From positions 276,097,560 through 276,161,559 of the forward strand of contig JAYESD010000001.1 of assembly GCA_036927565.1 (NCBI GenBank): a stretch of DNA of 64,000 bases. The letters run 5' to 3'. Below the pieces are notes generated by a model. It was not told the DNA's origin. It was given only the letters and a program-made list of their open reading frames with translations, and searched no databases. The stretch comes from Tuctoria greenei (lineage: Eukaryota > Streptophyta > Magnoliopsida > Poales > Poaceae). Shown piece after piece: positions 32,044 through 42,103 of this stretch. The first letter of the stretch is position 1; the number at the start of each line of letters is the position of its first letter. Made by a program: the position numbers and the translations under genes.

Positions 32044-32736
32044 CATCTCATTCAAAAGCTCATAAGCATATGAGACAATCTTCAAATTCAAACACACATT
32101 CATTCAAACAAAGTTCAAAAAAAATTTAAAATATAATGAAGGTTGGTGTCATCATTGAAAAGCCTCACACAAAATTTCATTCACAAAATCGATGTATTAT
32201 TCAAGATATAAAAATGACAAAACTCCTCAAATCCCTTTTTTATTTGTTTTTTTTTTCTGATCAATTTATTATGTTTATAGAACTCAAGTTTAGGGGACAC
32301 ATGAAATACAACACCCTTAAACTCTAGTATTTTTTTTCAAATATTTTGGAATTTTTTTGTCCATGTATTCCATTAAAAAAAAATCAAAATTCATTCTTCT
32401 TTGTTTTTTATTCCCAACAATATATTATCATTTTGAATGCAAAATTTTGTAAGAACTCGTAATTCAATTTTATAAAACTTCACCAATTTTTTCATATTTT
32501 TTGAACATATTTTGTCTTTGCATGATAAAAAAATCATCTCAATTCAATATTTAAATGCTATTGGTGGGCTGCCTTGTTGGGCTGTGTGTGGTGGGCCTGC
32601 AGCTGCTGGTTGGGCTGCCTTGGTGTGCTGCAATCGCGACAATTCTTTTTCTTTTTTCAATTTTTTATTTGCTGCAGTGACAGCAATAGCTACAATTCTT
32701 TTTCTTTTGTCAATTTTTTATTTGCTGCACGACACG
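32044..32736. other. AT-rich DNA right of element C
   Basis: Low-complexity T- and A-rich sequence with a short imperfect duplication (ACAATTCTTTTTCTTTTxTC at about 32639 and 32693). No gene seen. Confidence 0.5.
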
Positions 32737-32925
32737 AATGGTCTGTACCCGGGCCAGGCCTGGCCCGAAGGCGGCCCGTCGGGCCTCGGGCCGCGCCTGA
32801 ACCTGGATTTTTGGCCGCCGAGCCAGCCCGACGTGCTTTCGGGTCCGGGCCGTTTCGGCCCGAAGTACAAACGGGCCGTGCCGGACTGGCTGAGCCACGG
32901 TCCAAGTCCCACCTCTAGTCGCAGC
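32737..32925. mobile_element. GC-rich repeat end resembling hAT terminus
   Basis: Many GGCCCG/CGGGCC words. Its right edge CCCACCTCTA, reversed TAGAGGTGGG, resembles the TAG.GGTGGG ends of grass hAT-like elements. The partner end was not found. Confidence 0.4.
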
Positions 32926-33640
32926 CACGCGCTCACGCTGCCCACGTGCCGGATCTGCGTCAAGACAAGCCCACCACACCAAATCAGTGAATCACCATGG
33001 CTAGAGGGGGGTTATAGGGGCAGTGGCCAGTACTAGGTCTTATGTGTGTCTTTAGATAGAAGGGTATATCTAGTAAATTTTCTATTTCCCAATCCTTTTT
33101 TATATTTTTTAAAGATATGTTCATATTAAAACGAGGGTTAAAACCGACACTGTAAAAAACAGGAATAACATCACAAATAAGATAGACACCGGGTATAAAC
33201 ACGATTGCTTCAAAGAAAAATCAACGAGACAACCACGCACATACATATAGACAGGACAAAACTAAGCTTCAGAACGGTTTATTAACCTTTCCGGGGGCGG
33301 GAACGGGAATACAGCTGCTGCTGCGTCGTGACCGCATCCACTGACCGGTGTCCGGCGACACGCATGCTCACTAGCCAAGGCCGGCCACGGCGGAAGGCCG
33401 GAACCTGGAAGTGGAAAAGCAGAGGCCTGACTGCCTGTGAAGCTTGCGACAAGCACGGCCGGCCACAGGCTCCGCTGCTGACGTTGTCTGTGTCTAGGAT
33501 GGCCGCGCGCGTGCCGCATGCGCATGGACGGTGAGGAGAGTGATCTTTCAATTATAAAACATTTTACTGTGATCATTTGTGACGGCGACAACCGCCGCGC
33601 CGCCGGCAACCACCGCGCCACGCCTCCTCATGCAGGATCG
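32926..33640. other. Intergenic DNA, no gene recognised
   Basis: AT-rich, then a GC-rich stretch (about 33290-33540). Short frames on both strands show no known domain. Confidence 0.45.
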
Positions 33641-34770
33641 CGTCCCTTCTCATTGTGGCCCCTCACAATGTATAAATAAAAGATGAATGAATTAATGAAA
33701 GATAGTTGAATCATTTACAAGTTGTCTTAATCTCAATTCTCACAATCACGATTTCAACATGTTATCAGCACCTTGACTCTAAGAGCGAAAGAGAGAATCA
33801 AGAACAACAGTAAGATGTCGAATCCAAATCTTACCGATTCGTTCTTTATCGTGTCTTCACTGGAGAAGACGAACTTGGCCGCCTGCGTCACCATGGACAC
33901 CGTGGTGGTCAACGCCGGCGCATTGGTCCTGTGCACAACCTTGCAAGAACAAGACAGAGGAGATGTTTTTGCCGCTGTACACACAGGGGTGGACGGCGCT
34001 GCCTTCGTTGCCGTGAGTGTCGCCGTGGAGGTCGGCGCCACCGCCGAGCGGTGGTCGCCCCTTTGCCACCACCACCAAGAAGTATATTGCGACGCCACGT
34101 CGAGGGCCGTTCTCCAACTCCTTTTCCCCGCCGTCCCTCAGATCCGGACGCCTAACAAATAGGTCGTCAAGAGGAACCAAACGCCGTTCTCGGTGGAGAG
34201 ATCCCCAACCGGGTTGCGTCCGTTCAAGGATCTTCGTCATCGGACGGACAGGGGGAGAATGGAGAAGGAAGAGATGGAAGTCCGAACATCACGGCGGCCA
34301 CCGGATCCATGGCGCCGGCGGTTGCCGACGTCGCCACGCCGCCACCAATATGGCGGACGACGAGGATACGAATTGGACTCTGAGGTCTTCCCTGAGGTCC
34401 TTTGGCCACACGCACCACTCCTCCGTCGGCACCACCTGCAACAATAGCATCACATGTTTCTATGCCGACAACACCTCACCGTGGAAACGAGACGCGGAAC
34501 TCGGATCTACATCAGCACTTCTGAGCCTGAGTGGAATTCGGATACTCTGCCGTTTCGCACATCTCGCCGCCGCAACCCGAGCAGCCCGAAGGTCCGAATC
34601 TCAGACCTCGGTCGCCGGCTCAAACCAGTAAAAGGTGGGGGAGGGTTGAAGTGGTGCGGCACCGGGACAAGAGAAGAAGGAAGACGCCGGAGGTGGAAGC
34701 AAATGGAGCGAACGGCGGCGAAGATGAAAGCGGTGGCGGAGCGACCGAGGTGAGGTGCGGCTAGGGTTAG
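33641..34770 (+). pseudogene. Possible remnant of a small copia-like element
   Basis: TATAAATAAAAG near 33670 is followed by a possible LTR end (TTTCAACA, about 33759) and TGTTATCAGCACC, which resembles the TTATCAGCAC primer region of some plant copia elements. From ATG 33815 an open stretch of 115 codons starts MSNPNLTDSF, like the start of some copia gag proteins. The rest does not match any domain I know. GC-rich DNA follows, then a purine-rich GGTGGGGGAGGG at 34635. Low confidence; it may be chance. Confidence 0.3.
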
Positions 34771-35137
34771 CCCAGCGCTCCGCGCCCGCCTCTGCCCCCC
34801 TTTTTATTCCTCGCAGCCGGGACGCACCGCTTTCGCCCGCCGGCCTCGCCCGCTGGGCTGTGCAGTTTCGACCGCCGGCCAGGCCCTAGCCGGGCCACGC
34901 TGCTTCTCCTACTGGGTCGTGCTATTGGGCCTAAAACCCAGTACCGGCCCAAATGTAAATATTACATTTTAATTTCTGTTTTTAGTTTCAAATTTTAATT
35001 AGAATTCAGAATTTAAATTACTGCAAGTGTGTATGTATTGTAAATATTCTATAAATATAATTATGATTAATATTAATTATGACAATGTGTATATTGCATT
35101 TAAATATTATTTGCAATATATTCTAAAATTTGGCTAT
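34771..35137. other. Intergenic DNA before element E
   Basis: GC-rich then AT-rich (about 34950-35130). No gene or repeat recognised. Confidence 0.45.
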
Positions 35138-35984
35138 CTCGGTACCCTGCGTACCCGGTACCCTATGATACCGCAAGAAGTGCAAGAGAATTCCACCTGC
35201 CCGAGTTAAAGGTTTCCTCAGGCCCCACGTGTCACACAGCATTGGACCCGCCTCCCTCATATGGGTACTCCAGGACTGCCACGTGTAAAATAAGATCGGA
35301 GCTGAACTCCTAACATAGGGAAGCTCCGGCATTGACACGTGGATAATGACCTCGGACCTAACCCCCCTGTAGAGGGAAGCTCCGGTGCTGCCACGTGTAT
35401 GTCAGTTCCGGACATATCTCCCCACAAGGGGAAGCTCCAGAACTGCCACGTGTGGAGCTTCTGGACCTACAACACTAACAGAGACATTGGCTGATCTCCA
35501 ACAGCACGAACATTCAAGGGACAGTGAAAGCGGCAGTTACAAGACCTGATTATGTATCATTAATGCTATATTAATAACACACGATCAATAAACCGTTAAT
35601 AGGGGTAACACAACCATTAAGGCACGTTATCACCCTATTAATCATGCTTAATACTCATAGATTGTGTATTAGGTTATTGAATACGTCAGAGCCACATGTT
35701 GGGCCAGGCAAATGTTGTAACGACCAGTCCTTGGACTATAAAAGGACTGTGTCGCATGGTACATAGGGGCAAAATCCAAGCTCACATGCATACTAATACT
35801 ACAGACTTACTCAATACAACAACACACACCCCGTGGAGTAGGGTAGTACGCTCAGGTGGCCCGAACCATGTAAATGACCTGTGTCACCATCTTGTGTCTG
35901 ATCTCCGCGTGCCCAAGCCGATAAAGAACCTCCGCGGGATACAATTTATTAGTACCGATGAAGTGTCGTTTAACCACTTCGACA
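35138..35984 (+). mobile_element. 5' LTR of Tat element E
   Basis: About 847 bp. The left end is decayed (TCTCGGTACC instead of TGTCGGTACC); it ends CACTTCGACA. TATA box TATAAAAGG at 35737-35745. Five intact CACGTG boxes at 35226, 35280, 35336, 35392 and 35447, spaced 54-56 bp, with GGAAGCTCCG before most of them. Confidence 0.9.
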
Positions 35985-36004
35985 TTTGACGCGTCAGGTA
36001 GGGG
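35985..36004 (+). other. Putative primer binding site of element E
   Basis: TTTGACGCGTCAGGTAGGGG, directly after the LTR, homologous to the site in C. The tRNA was not identified. Confidence 0.5.
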
Positions 36005-36020
36005 CACCTGAGATCACGAG

Positions 36021-37270
36021 ATGGTGAACTCCACCGCAGGATCTTCCAATGGCAATCATGCTGAACAGCCTGCTGGAGGCAATCCCTCCAACATGTAGCA
36101 GCCAGCAGGCGCCGTTGTCCCGATGGATGTCATGCCACCACCACCACCATCTGCCCCAACAAACAATGCTGGACAGCAGGATGGGGTACTTGTGTCGGTC
36201 ACAACATCGGCAAACAACAACCCTGAGAACGCGCTAATTGCTGCGTGAACTCTGTTGGAGCACCCACCAGCGCCCAGAGCACCTCAGAGTACGATGGAAT
36301 AGTGGCACACTGATGTGCAACATCTGGTTGCAGCCGCAACAGATGCCATCAGCAACAATGGTCCTCCCCTTTTGGGTCAGGCAACACCTCAACATAGGAC
36401 TTTGTCTAGAAGACTTGGTCCTCACGTGTCACAGCACCGACAGCGTGCTACATCCCAGCAGGTGACTTCGCTGCCTTCCGGGGCACGACGCACCCACACC
36501 ATCACCAGGATTCTGACTCATTACCTGCGATCAGAACTTGATCACCGTTACTGGCAACAGGACAGCTGCGTCCATATCGAGCGTGCTCGCGAGAGGCGAG
36601 AGGCTCAAGACAACCTTGCTCCTCAGGGAGTAATGGGAGGCTGTTCTGCCCTAGCCATGCACTTACGCATGGTCAGATGGACACAGAAGTTCTGGCCTCA
36701 TTTGCCAGAGAAATTCGATGGTACTGTCAATCCCGCCGAGTTTCTTCAAATCTACTCCACTGCTATACTTGCGGCGGGGGGCAATGAGGTTGTGATGGCC
36801 AACTACTTCCCAGTGGCTCTGATTGGGACTGCAAGGTCCTGGTTCATGAGTCTTCCACCCGACTCCATCAACTGTTGGGCGGAGTTATGACAACAGTTCA
36901 GTGCCAACTTCGGTAGTTCTTACACCCGACCCGACACTGAACTGGACTTGTTTGCTGTGAAGCAGACAACGGGGGAATCGCTGCGATCCTTTATCCAGCA
37001 GTTTTCTCAGGTATGTAATACTATCCCCTCAATCTCGAGGAGCGCTTCTATTATCGTTGCATTGAGACAGGGCGTTCGAGACAAAAAGATGCTAGAGAAG
37101 CTGGCGACCAAAGAAGTCACCAGCGTCATGGAACTCTTTAGCTCAGCAAACAAATGTGCCAAAGCTGCGGAGGGACGTGAGATGCATTCCAAACCACCTC
37201 AAGAGGCCAACAAGAAACCCTCCAAGACTGAAGCCACTACCTCCAGAGGTGGCAAAAAGAAAAAGAAGTC
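36021..37270 (+). pseudogene. Element E gag, 5' part
   Basis: ATG 36021 (MVNSTAGSSNG). One frame with stops near 36093, 36246, 36300 and 36888. The gag core (LPEKFDGTVNPAEFLQIYST; SWFMSLPPDSIN; FIQQFSQVCNTIPSIS) is followed by KGVRDKK-like and Lys-rich stretches. The frame runs up to the codon AAG at 37266 and would continue in phase at 49331 with D removed. Confidence 0.88.
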
Positions 37271-38916
37271 TGAAAGTTGCCTAGAGGGGGGGGGGGTGAA
37301 TAGGCTAATTGACCTGCAAATGACTCAATAAAACGAGATTAAATTACAGGGGGGCGGACTAGTCCGGTCAGGGGGCGGACTAGTCCGGTCAGCCTGCGTG
37401 AATAACCCTAAAAAATGTTTCTAGCAAGTTTTAGGGAATTTTTCTCGTTGCTACAAGTGAGTATATGTTTAAGTCAAGTTGAGCAACAACCTACACAAGA
37501 GCAAGTCAAGTTTCCACAAGTTTGTAGCAATGCGGAGTATGAAACGAGACTACCAACCCTAGAACAAAGTAATCAATAGAATGAATGCGAAGAACACAAG
37601 GGGGCAAGGATTTTATCCCGAGGTTCGATTCCACACAAGGAATCTACGTCCCCGTTGAGGAGTCCACAAAGGACCGGGTCCAACAACCCTTCCCTAACTT
37701 GGTTCTCCACTAATCACAACGGTGATTACAAAGTTCGTTGGGGCTTCTCACAAACTGAGGCTCCCACACCACAAAGGTGATCAACACAATAAAACAAACT
37801 CAATACACAGCCCACAAAGACTCAACGAGTGCAAGAGATCAAACCGGGAGCACAAGCGTGATGTTCTTCCTCTTCTCCACCTCACTAAACCCTAATCCAC
37901 TCAAGAATTAGTTTTAGAGGGAAAGTAGGCAAGAAGGAGGCTTAGGAGTGCTCCAAGTTGGCTGTGGCGGCGCTAGGGTTTGAGTTTTTCCAAAGGTTAT
38001 TCGAAATGAGGCCGGGGGTCCCCTTTTTATAGGGGTCCCAAACCCAATCTGCTGACTTCAGCAAAAGGGCGGACTAGTCCGGCCACTGGCCCGGACTAGT
38101 CCGGCCTAGGGGACCACTGACCCCTTTGTTAGGTCCCGACAGCTGACACACTATCGTCACGCTACCCGCCAAACTTCAAATTCAAACGGTCACTTCCAGA
38201 ACGGACTAGTCCGGTCAACACCGGACTAGTCCGATCTCACACAGAGCCTTCTGCTCCGTGTGAAAACGGACTAGTCTGAGGACCACGGACTAGTCCGGCC
38301 CCTAGGGCGGACTAGTCCGGTCCTCCCAGACTTAGCCACAGGAGCACCTTTTCCTAGCCAACCCGAACTAGTCCGGCCCCACGGGCGGACTAGTCCGTTC
38401 TCACTCAGGACCTCTTGGTCCGGTCCAAAACGGACAAGTCCGTGATTTTGGGACTTCATCCCCAAAACCCACTCACAGCTACCCGGACTAGTCCGGTCAC
38501 AAACGGACTAGCCCTATCTCGGTCAGACCCTTCTGGTCCGGCCGATAACGGACTTGGCCGGCCAGGGGCGGACTAGTCCGGCCTCCTGCACGGACTAGTC
38601 CGGCCCTACGGCCAGACCACTCATTCACTCATTTCTATCATAGGTTTGACCTATAAACCACTTTGAGCTCCCAAACTTGATCTCAATGCACTTTACACAC
38701 ACACACACCCTCCTATTACTACGGCTAGTCTAACTCAATCACGCTAGAAACCCTAGTTTCTACGCTTCAAGTTGACTCCGTTTCCTTCCTTTTCCTTTTT
38801 GAGGGTTTGCATCTCCGATTGAGTCTTCACCTGTGCTAAGATCACTTGAGCTCATTAGCGACTTAATTGTCGTCATCAATCATCCAAAACCCACGGGGAA
38901 CCTAGATGCACTTTCA
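37271..38916 (-). mobile_element. 3' LTR of element D
   Basis: 1646 bp, ends TGAAAGTTGCC and GCACTTTCA on the plus strand. TATA box TATAAAAAGGG on the minus strand (plus 38021-38031). About 15 copies, exact or nearly so, of CCGGACTAGTCCGG lie mainly between 38069 and 38600, upstream of the TATA box in minus sense. Two more lie at 37354-37388, where a 21-bp unit is duplicated relative to the right LTR. Confidence 0.95.
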
Positions 38917-39353
38917 ATCACCCCCTTTTTGGTGATTGATGACAACACATTAAGTCCTTCACAAATAAGAGTATAAAGTTTTGGTTTTCATAACATGTGT
39001 GCGTATGAATGACTCCCCCTCAATGTATGCAACATGTAAAAGAGATGGAGAAGTTCTTTCATACCCACACACGTTATGGTGGGGTGCCTACGTGATGTGC
39101 TCAACAGTTTGTGACAAGACATGAATAACATCAATATATTCATAAGATTGACAATAAGAGCAATATATTGATAGTAAGCAACATTAACGAGTCTTGCACA
39201 AATGTAAACATCCAAGAGCATAAATATGTTACATGACAGTCATACATCACAAAACACACCCACAAAAGGACTAAACTCACTAAACTCCCTTAACTCTCCC
39301 CCTTTGGCATCAAGGCACCAAAAAGGAAAAGAAGGGGGAACAACTAACTAAAC
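38917..39353 (-). other. Element D 3' non-coding region with polypurine tracts
   Basis: Minus sense: AAAAAGGGGGTGAT lies directly before the 3' LTR. A second purine block, GCCAAAGGGGGAGAG (about 39296-39310), lies just after the extra ORF. Multiple polypurine tracts are known in Sireviruses. Confidence 0.7.
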
Positions 39354-41138
39354 CTAGTCCTCATCTTCTCCACTTTCGCTCTCAGTGGCTTCGGAGTCTT
39401 CAATGTTTGCCTCTGGCTCTTCGTCGTTGTCGTCGTTGTCGGAGGATTCCCTTGCCGAGGGAGCTGCCCGAGAGGAGCTTTCATCCTCCTGGAGCTGAGC
39501 AAGCTCATCGGCAGTGAAGACGGGGAAAGGAGTGATCTCCCCATCACTCTCCTCAGGAGATGACATCGGAACTTCAAGCTTCTCACACACCGCCTTGAGA
39601 TACTTCTCTTGGCGCTTGTGTGCCCTCTGAGCGCGAATCTCTTGCTTCCGGCACGAGGTGAAGATGGCCTTGAAGCATTTGAAGAACGCACTCATGGACT
39701 GAGGCGGAGGCGGAGATGGAGGCGCCACTGGGCGAGACGGAGGATCAGCATTCTTGCGTCTTGGAGGCACCGGCACATTTGCGGCTTCTGGGGGCGCAGA
39801 GGTCGGTGCGATACATCCTTGACAAAGGACACGCCCGACACCTTCTCAATAAGGCACATAATGTAAGGGGCATACCCGCACGCCCTGTTGGGGGTATGCG
39901 AGATGTTGAAGATGTCGTCGAAGATGTAGTCGACGAGATTGAACTTCTCTTCCCCATCAATCAGAATGAGCAGGTGCCTTAGGTTTCCTTGAATGACCCC
40001 TGCATCACCGTCCTTGGATGCAATGGTCCTCCTAAGTATCCGGTTCATGATGCTGTAGAATGGCTTGATGTTCCGAGCTAGTCCGGCATCAAACGGGAGA
40101 TGGATTGGATACATGTAAGCCAGCTCCTCACGATCCACTGCCTTGAGGTTCGAGATAATGATCTCGTGGTCCATGTGAGCCTCAAGACCAAGGATCCTTG
40201 CAAACTCAGCATAGGTGACAGAGTATTGTTCACCATGAGTCATCCAAATTATCCTCCTGTCACCTGAGCTTGTGAAATAGATTGTGGAGTAGAATTGGAG
40301 AATAACTTCCACATTCCAATCATATTTGAAGCCCATGATCTTCTTGAGATCATGGCGCTCGGCAGCTTCAATCACGGCATCAAAGGCCGAGTGCTCCTTC
40401 TTCGCCATATAGTCCCAGTCCACCCACTGAGCCTCTATCACTGGCTTCTTCATTTGTTGGTAGACTAGCCTGTAATAGTCACAGTGGAAGTCACACCAAA
40501 ACCTGGGATCAGCTGTGCTCCTTTCAAATTTATAGACCTTCTCGGTCCTTAGCCTTCGGGCCTTTTCAGCCCCTTTGCCATGGAACACATTTGCCGACAG
40601 TTCCTTTTGCCGGTTGGGATTCCTTTTCGGTGTGTGGACTTCAAGGGGGCCAATAGAGGTGGACTTCCCCTTTTCCTTGATCACAACCCCACCAGCAGCC
40701 CTCTTAGCTGATAACTTGACTGCGGGGTTCTTCTTCTTTGGCTCGATAGGAGCCGGAGCTTTTCCCTTCTTCGGGTCACGCTCGACCCTAGGGACAGCCT
40801 CTTCTTGGGCTGGCTCCTTGCCCTTAGCCTTCTCGCCAAGAGTGACGAGCTTCTTCCTTTGGGGCATTGGCCTCAGCGGCCTTGGAGTTATGGGCCTCCC
40901 TATCCTCTCTTTTCTTCTTTCGCAGCTCATTCAGTGATTCTGCAGTGGCACGGGCAATGGCTTCATCCTCATTGTAGATGCTCGCAGCCACCTTGGATGC
41001 TTCGAGTGCCTTGAGCTTTCTTTCCTCCTTGGCCTTCTGCGCCTCCATTAGTGCAGCCTTAGTCCGAGCCTCGGCAATTTGGGCCTTGGTACGCCCCTCG
41101 AGGTTGACACGCGGAGGAGAGCGCTCGGAGTTCGACAT
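39354..41138 (-). pseudogene. Element D extra ORF (plant transposon protein-like domain)
   Basis: Minus strand from ATG 41138 (MSNSERSPPRVNLEG). It has an N-terminal Ala/Lys/Glu-rich helix, a basic Lys/Pro-rich linker, then a globular part. Motifs include FERSTADPRFWCDFHCDYYR, GFKYDWNVEVILQFYSTIYF, WMTHGEQYSVTYAEFARILG and YSIMNRILRRTIASKDGDAG. It resembles the 'putative plant transposon protein' domain (Transposase_32 in Pfam, from memory). An acidic tail (NDDNDEEPEAN) ends at 39354. Two frame changes, near 40865 and 39790, break about 594 codons. Position after pol is where Sireviruses carry an env-like ORF, but no membrane segment or signal peptide is seen. Function unknown. Confidence 0.72.
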
Positions 41139-41224
41139 TCTGTGCAAAGGATGGAGAGAGGAAGATATGAGCCTAGGAAGAAGAAGTATTGCCGAAAAGA
41201 TCTCGAGAACCAACTAGAAGTAGG

Positions 41225-41882
41225 GTTTGCCCTGTGCAAACCGGACTTGTCCGCCCCAGGGGCGGACTAGTCCGCCGGCCGGACTTGTCCGCCTGGTGGC
41301 CGGACTAGTCCGGGTTACACAGGAAGAACCCTAACCCTAATCGATTCATCGAAAAATTTGTGAACCAATGCGCAATACTCCTAGGCTATGATCGCAAGGG
41401 TGTATAGAACAACATTAATGAAGGTGTTCCTATCAAAAACTTGAAGAATCAAGAATGGGGCTAGTTTTTGAGGAACGGTGAAATACTTTCAAAAATCCGC
41501 TTGAGTCGTCGAAATCGGCGTGGATCTCGAAGGTGGAGCGCGGGGAAGTGATCCCTCACTCCCAAGGACTTCGATGCGCGGATTGGAGTTGAGTTTTGGT
41601 GGTTGGAGCGCGAAATCGCCGATTTGGGGGCGGTTGTGCGCGCGTGGAAGCTTTAGAGTCAAGTGAGAGAGAGAGAGAGGGGTCCGGGCCGCCTGGGGGT
41701 TTAAGTCCCCAAGGGCCGGACTAGTCCGGTTGAGGGGCCGGACTAGTCCGGTCTGCGGACCAGACCCGGACTAGTCCGGGTCCGGACTTGTCCGGTGGAA
41801 GGCCGGACTAGTCCGGTGTGCGGACTAGCCGCGGACTAGTCTGACCCGGACTTGTCCGGCCATAGGGGCGGACTAGTCCGGT
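41225..41882 (-). repeat. Internal palindrome array of element D, upstream of extra ORF
   Basis: Two clusters (41233-41312 and 41713-41882) of CCGGACTAGTCCGG and the variant CCGGACTTGTCCGG, about a dozen copies. A (GA)n tract at about 41665 and a TTAAAC-type sequence at 41698 lie between. In minus sense the order is array, TATA-like, leader, ATG of the extra ORF, as in the LTR. It may be a captured LTR-type promoter (inference). Confidence 0.7.
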
Positions 41883-42103
41883 CCAGCTGGGCTGAAAAAC
41901 AATATATTTGGGTTTTGCCCATAAGGATAAGTCCTTTTGGACAGATATAGCAAGGAAAACATGACAAACATGATTATGAGTCAATAAAGAACAACTTATG
42001 AACATTTTCATGAAGAAAATAGATTTCTCAAACAAATTTGAGGAGAAATCGACATAGAGAGGAGTTTTTCGAAATGTGGCTCAAAATATATGAGGAATGT
42101 GGT

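Noticed and set aside
18176..32925. One hAT element split by C, with ends at 18176 and 32925
   Set aside because: Both GC-rich blocks are similar in words, but no matching terminal inverted repeat or 8-bp duplication was found on the left.
33262..33621. 119-codon minus-strand frame in GC-rich DNA
   Set aside because: No recognisable domain, composition-driven, no supporting context.
37354..38600. Regularly recurring short palindromes, CRISPR-like at first sight
   Set aside because: Spacings are irregular, the repeats lie inside LTRs of a plant retrotransposon and recur in both LTRs; no cas-like genes; eukaryotic context.
39354..41138. Envelope gene in D
   Set aside because: Position fits, but no signal peptide, membrane helix or cleavage site is visible.
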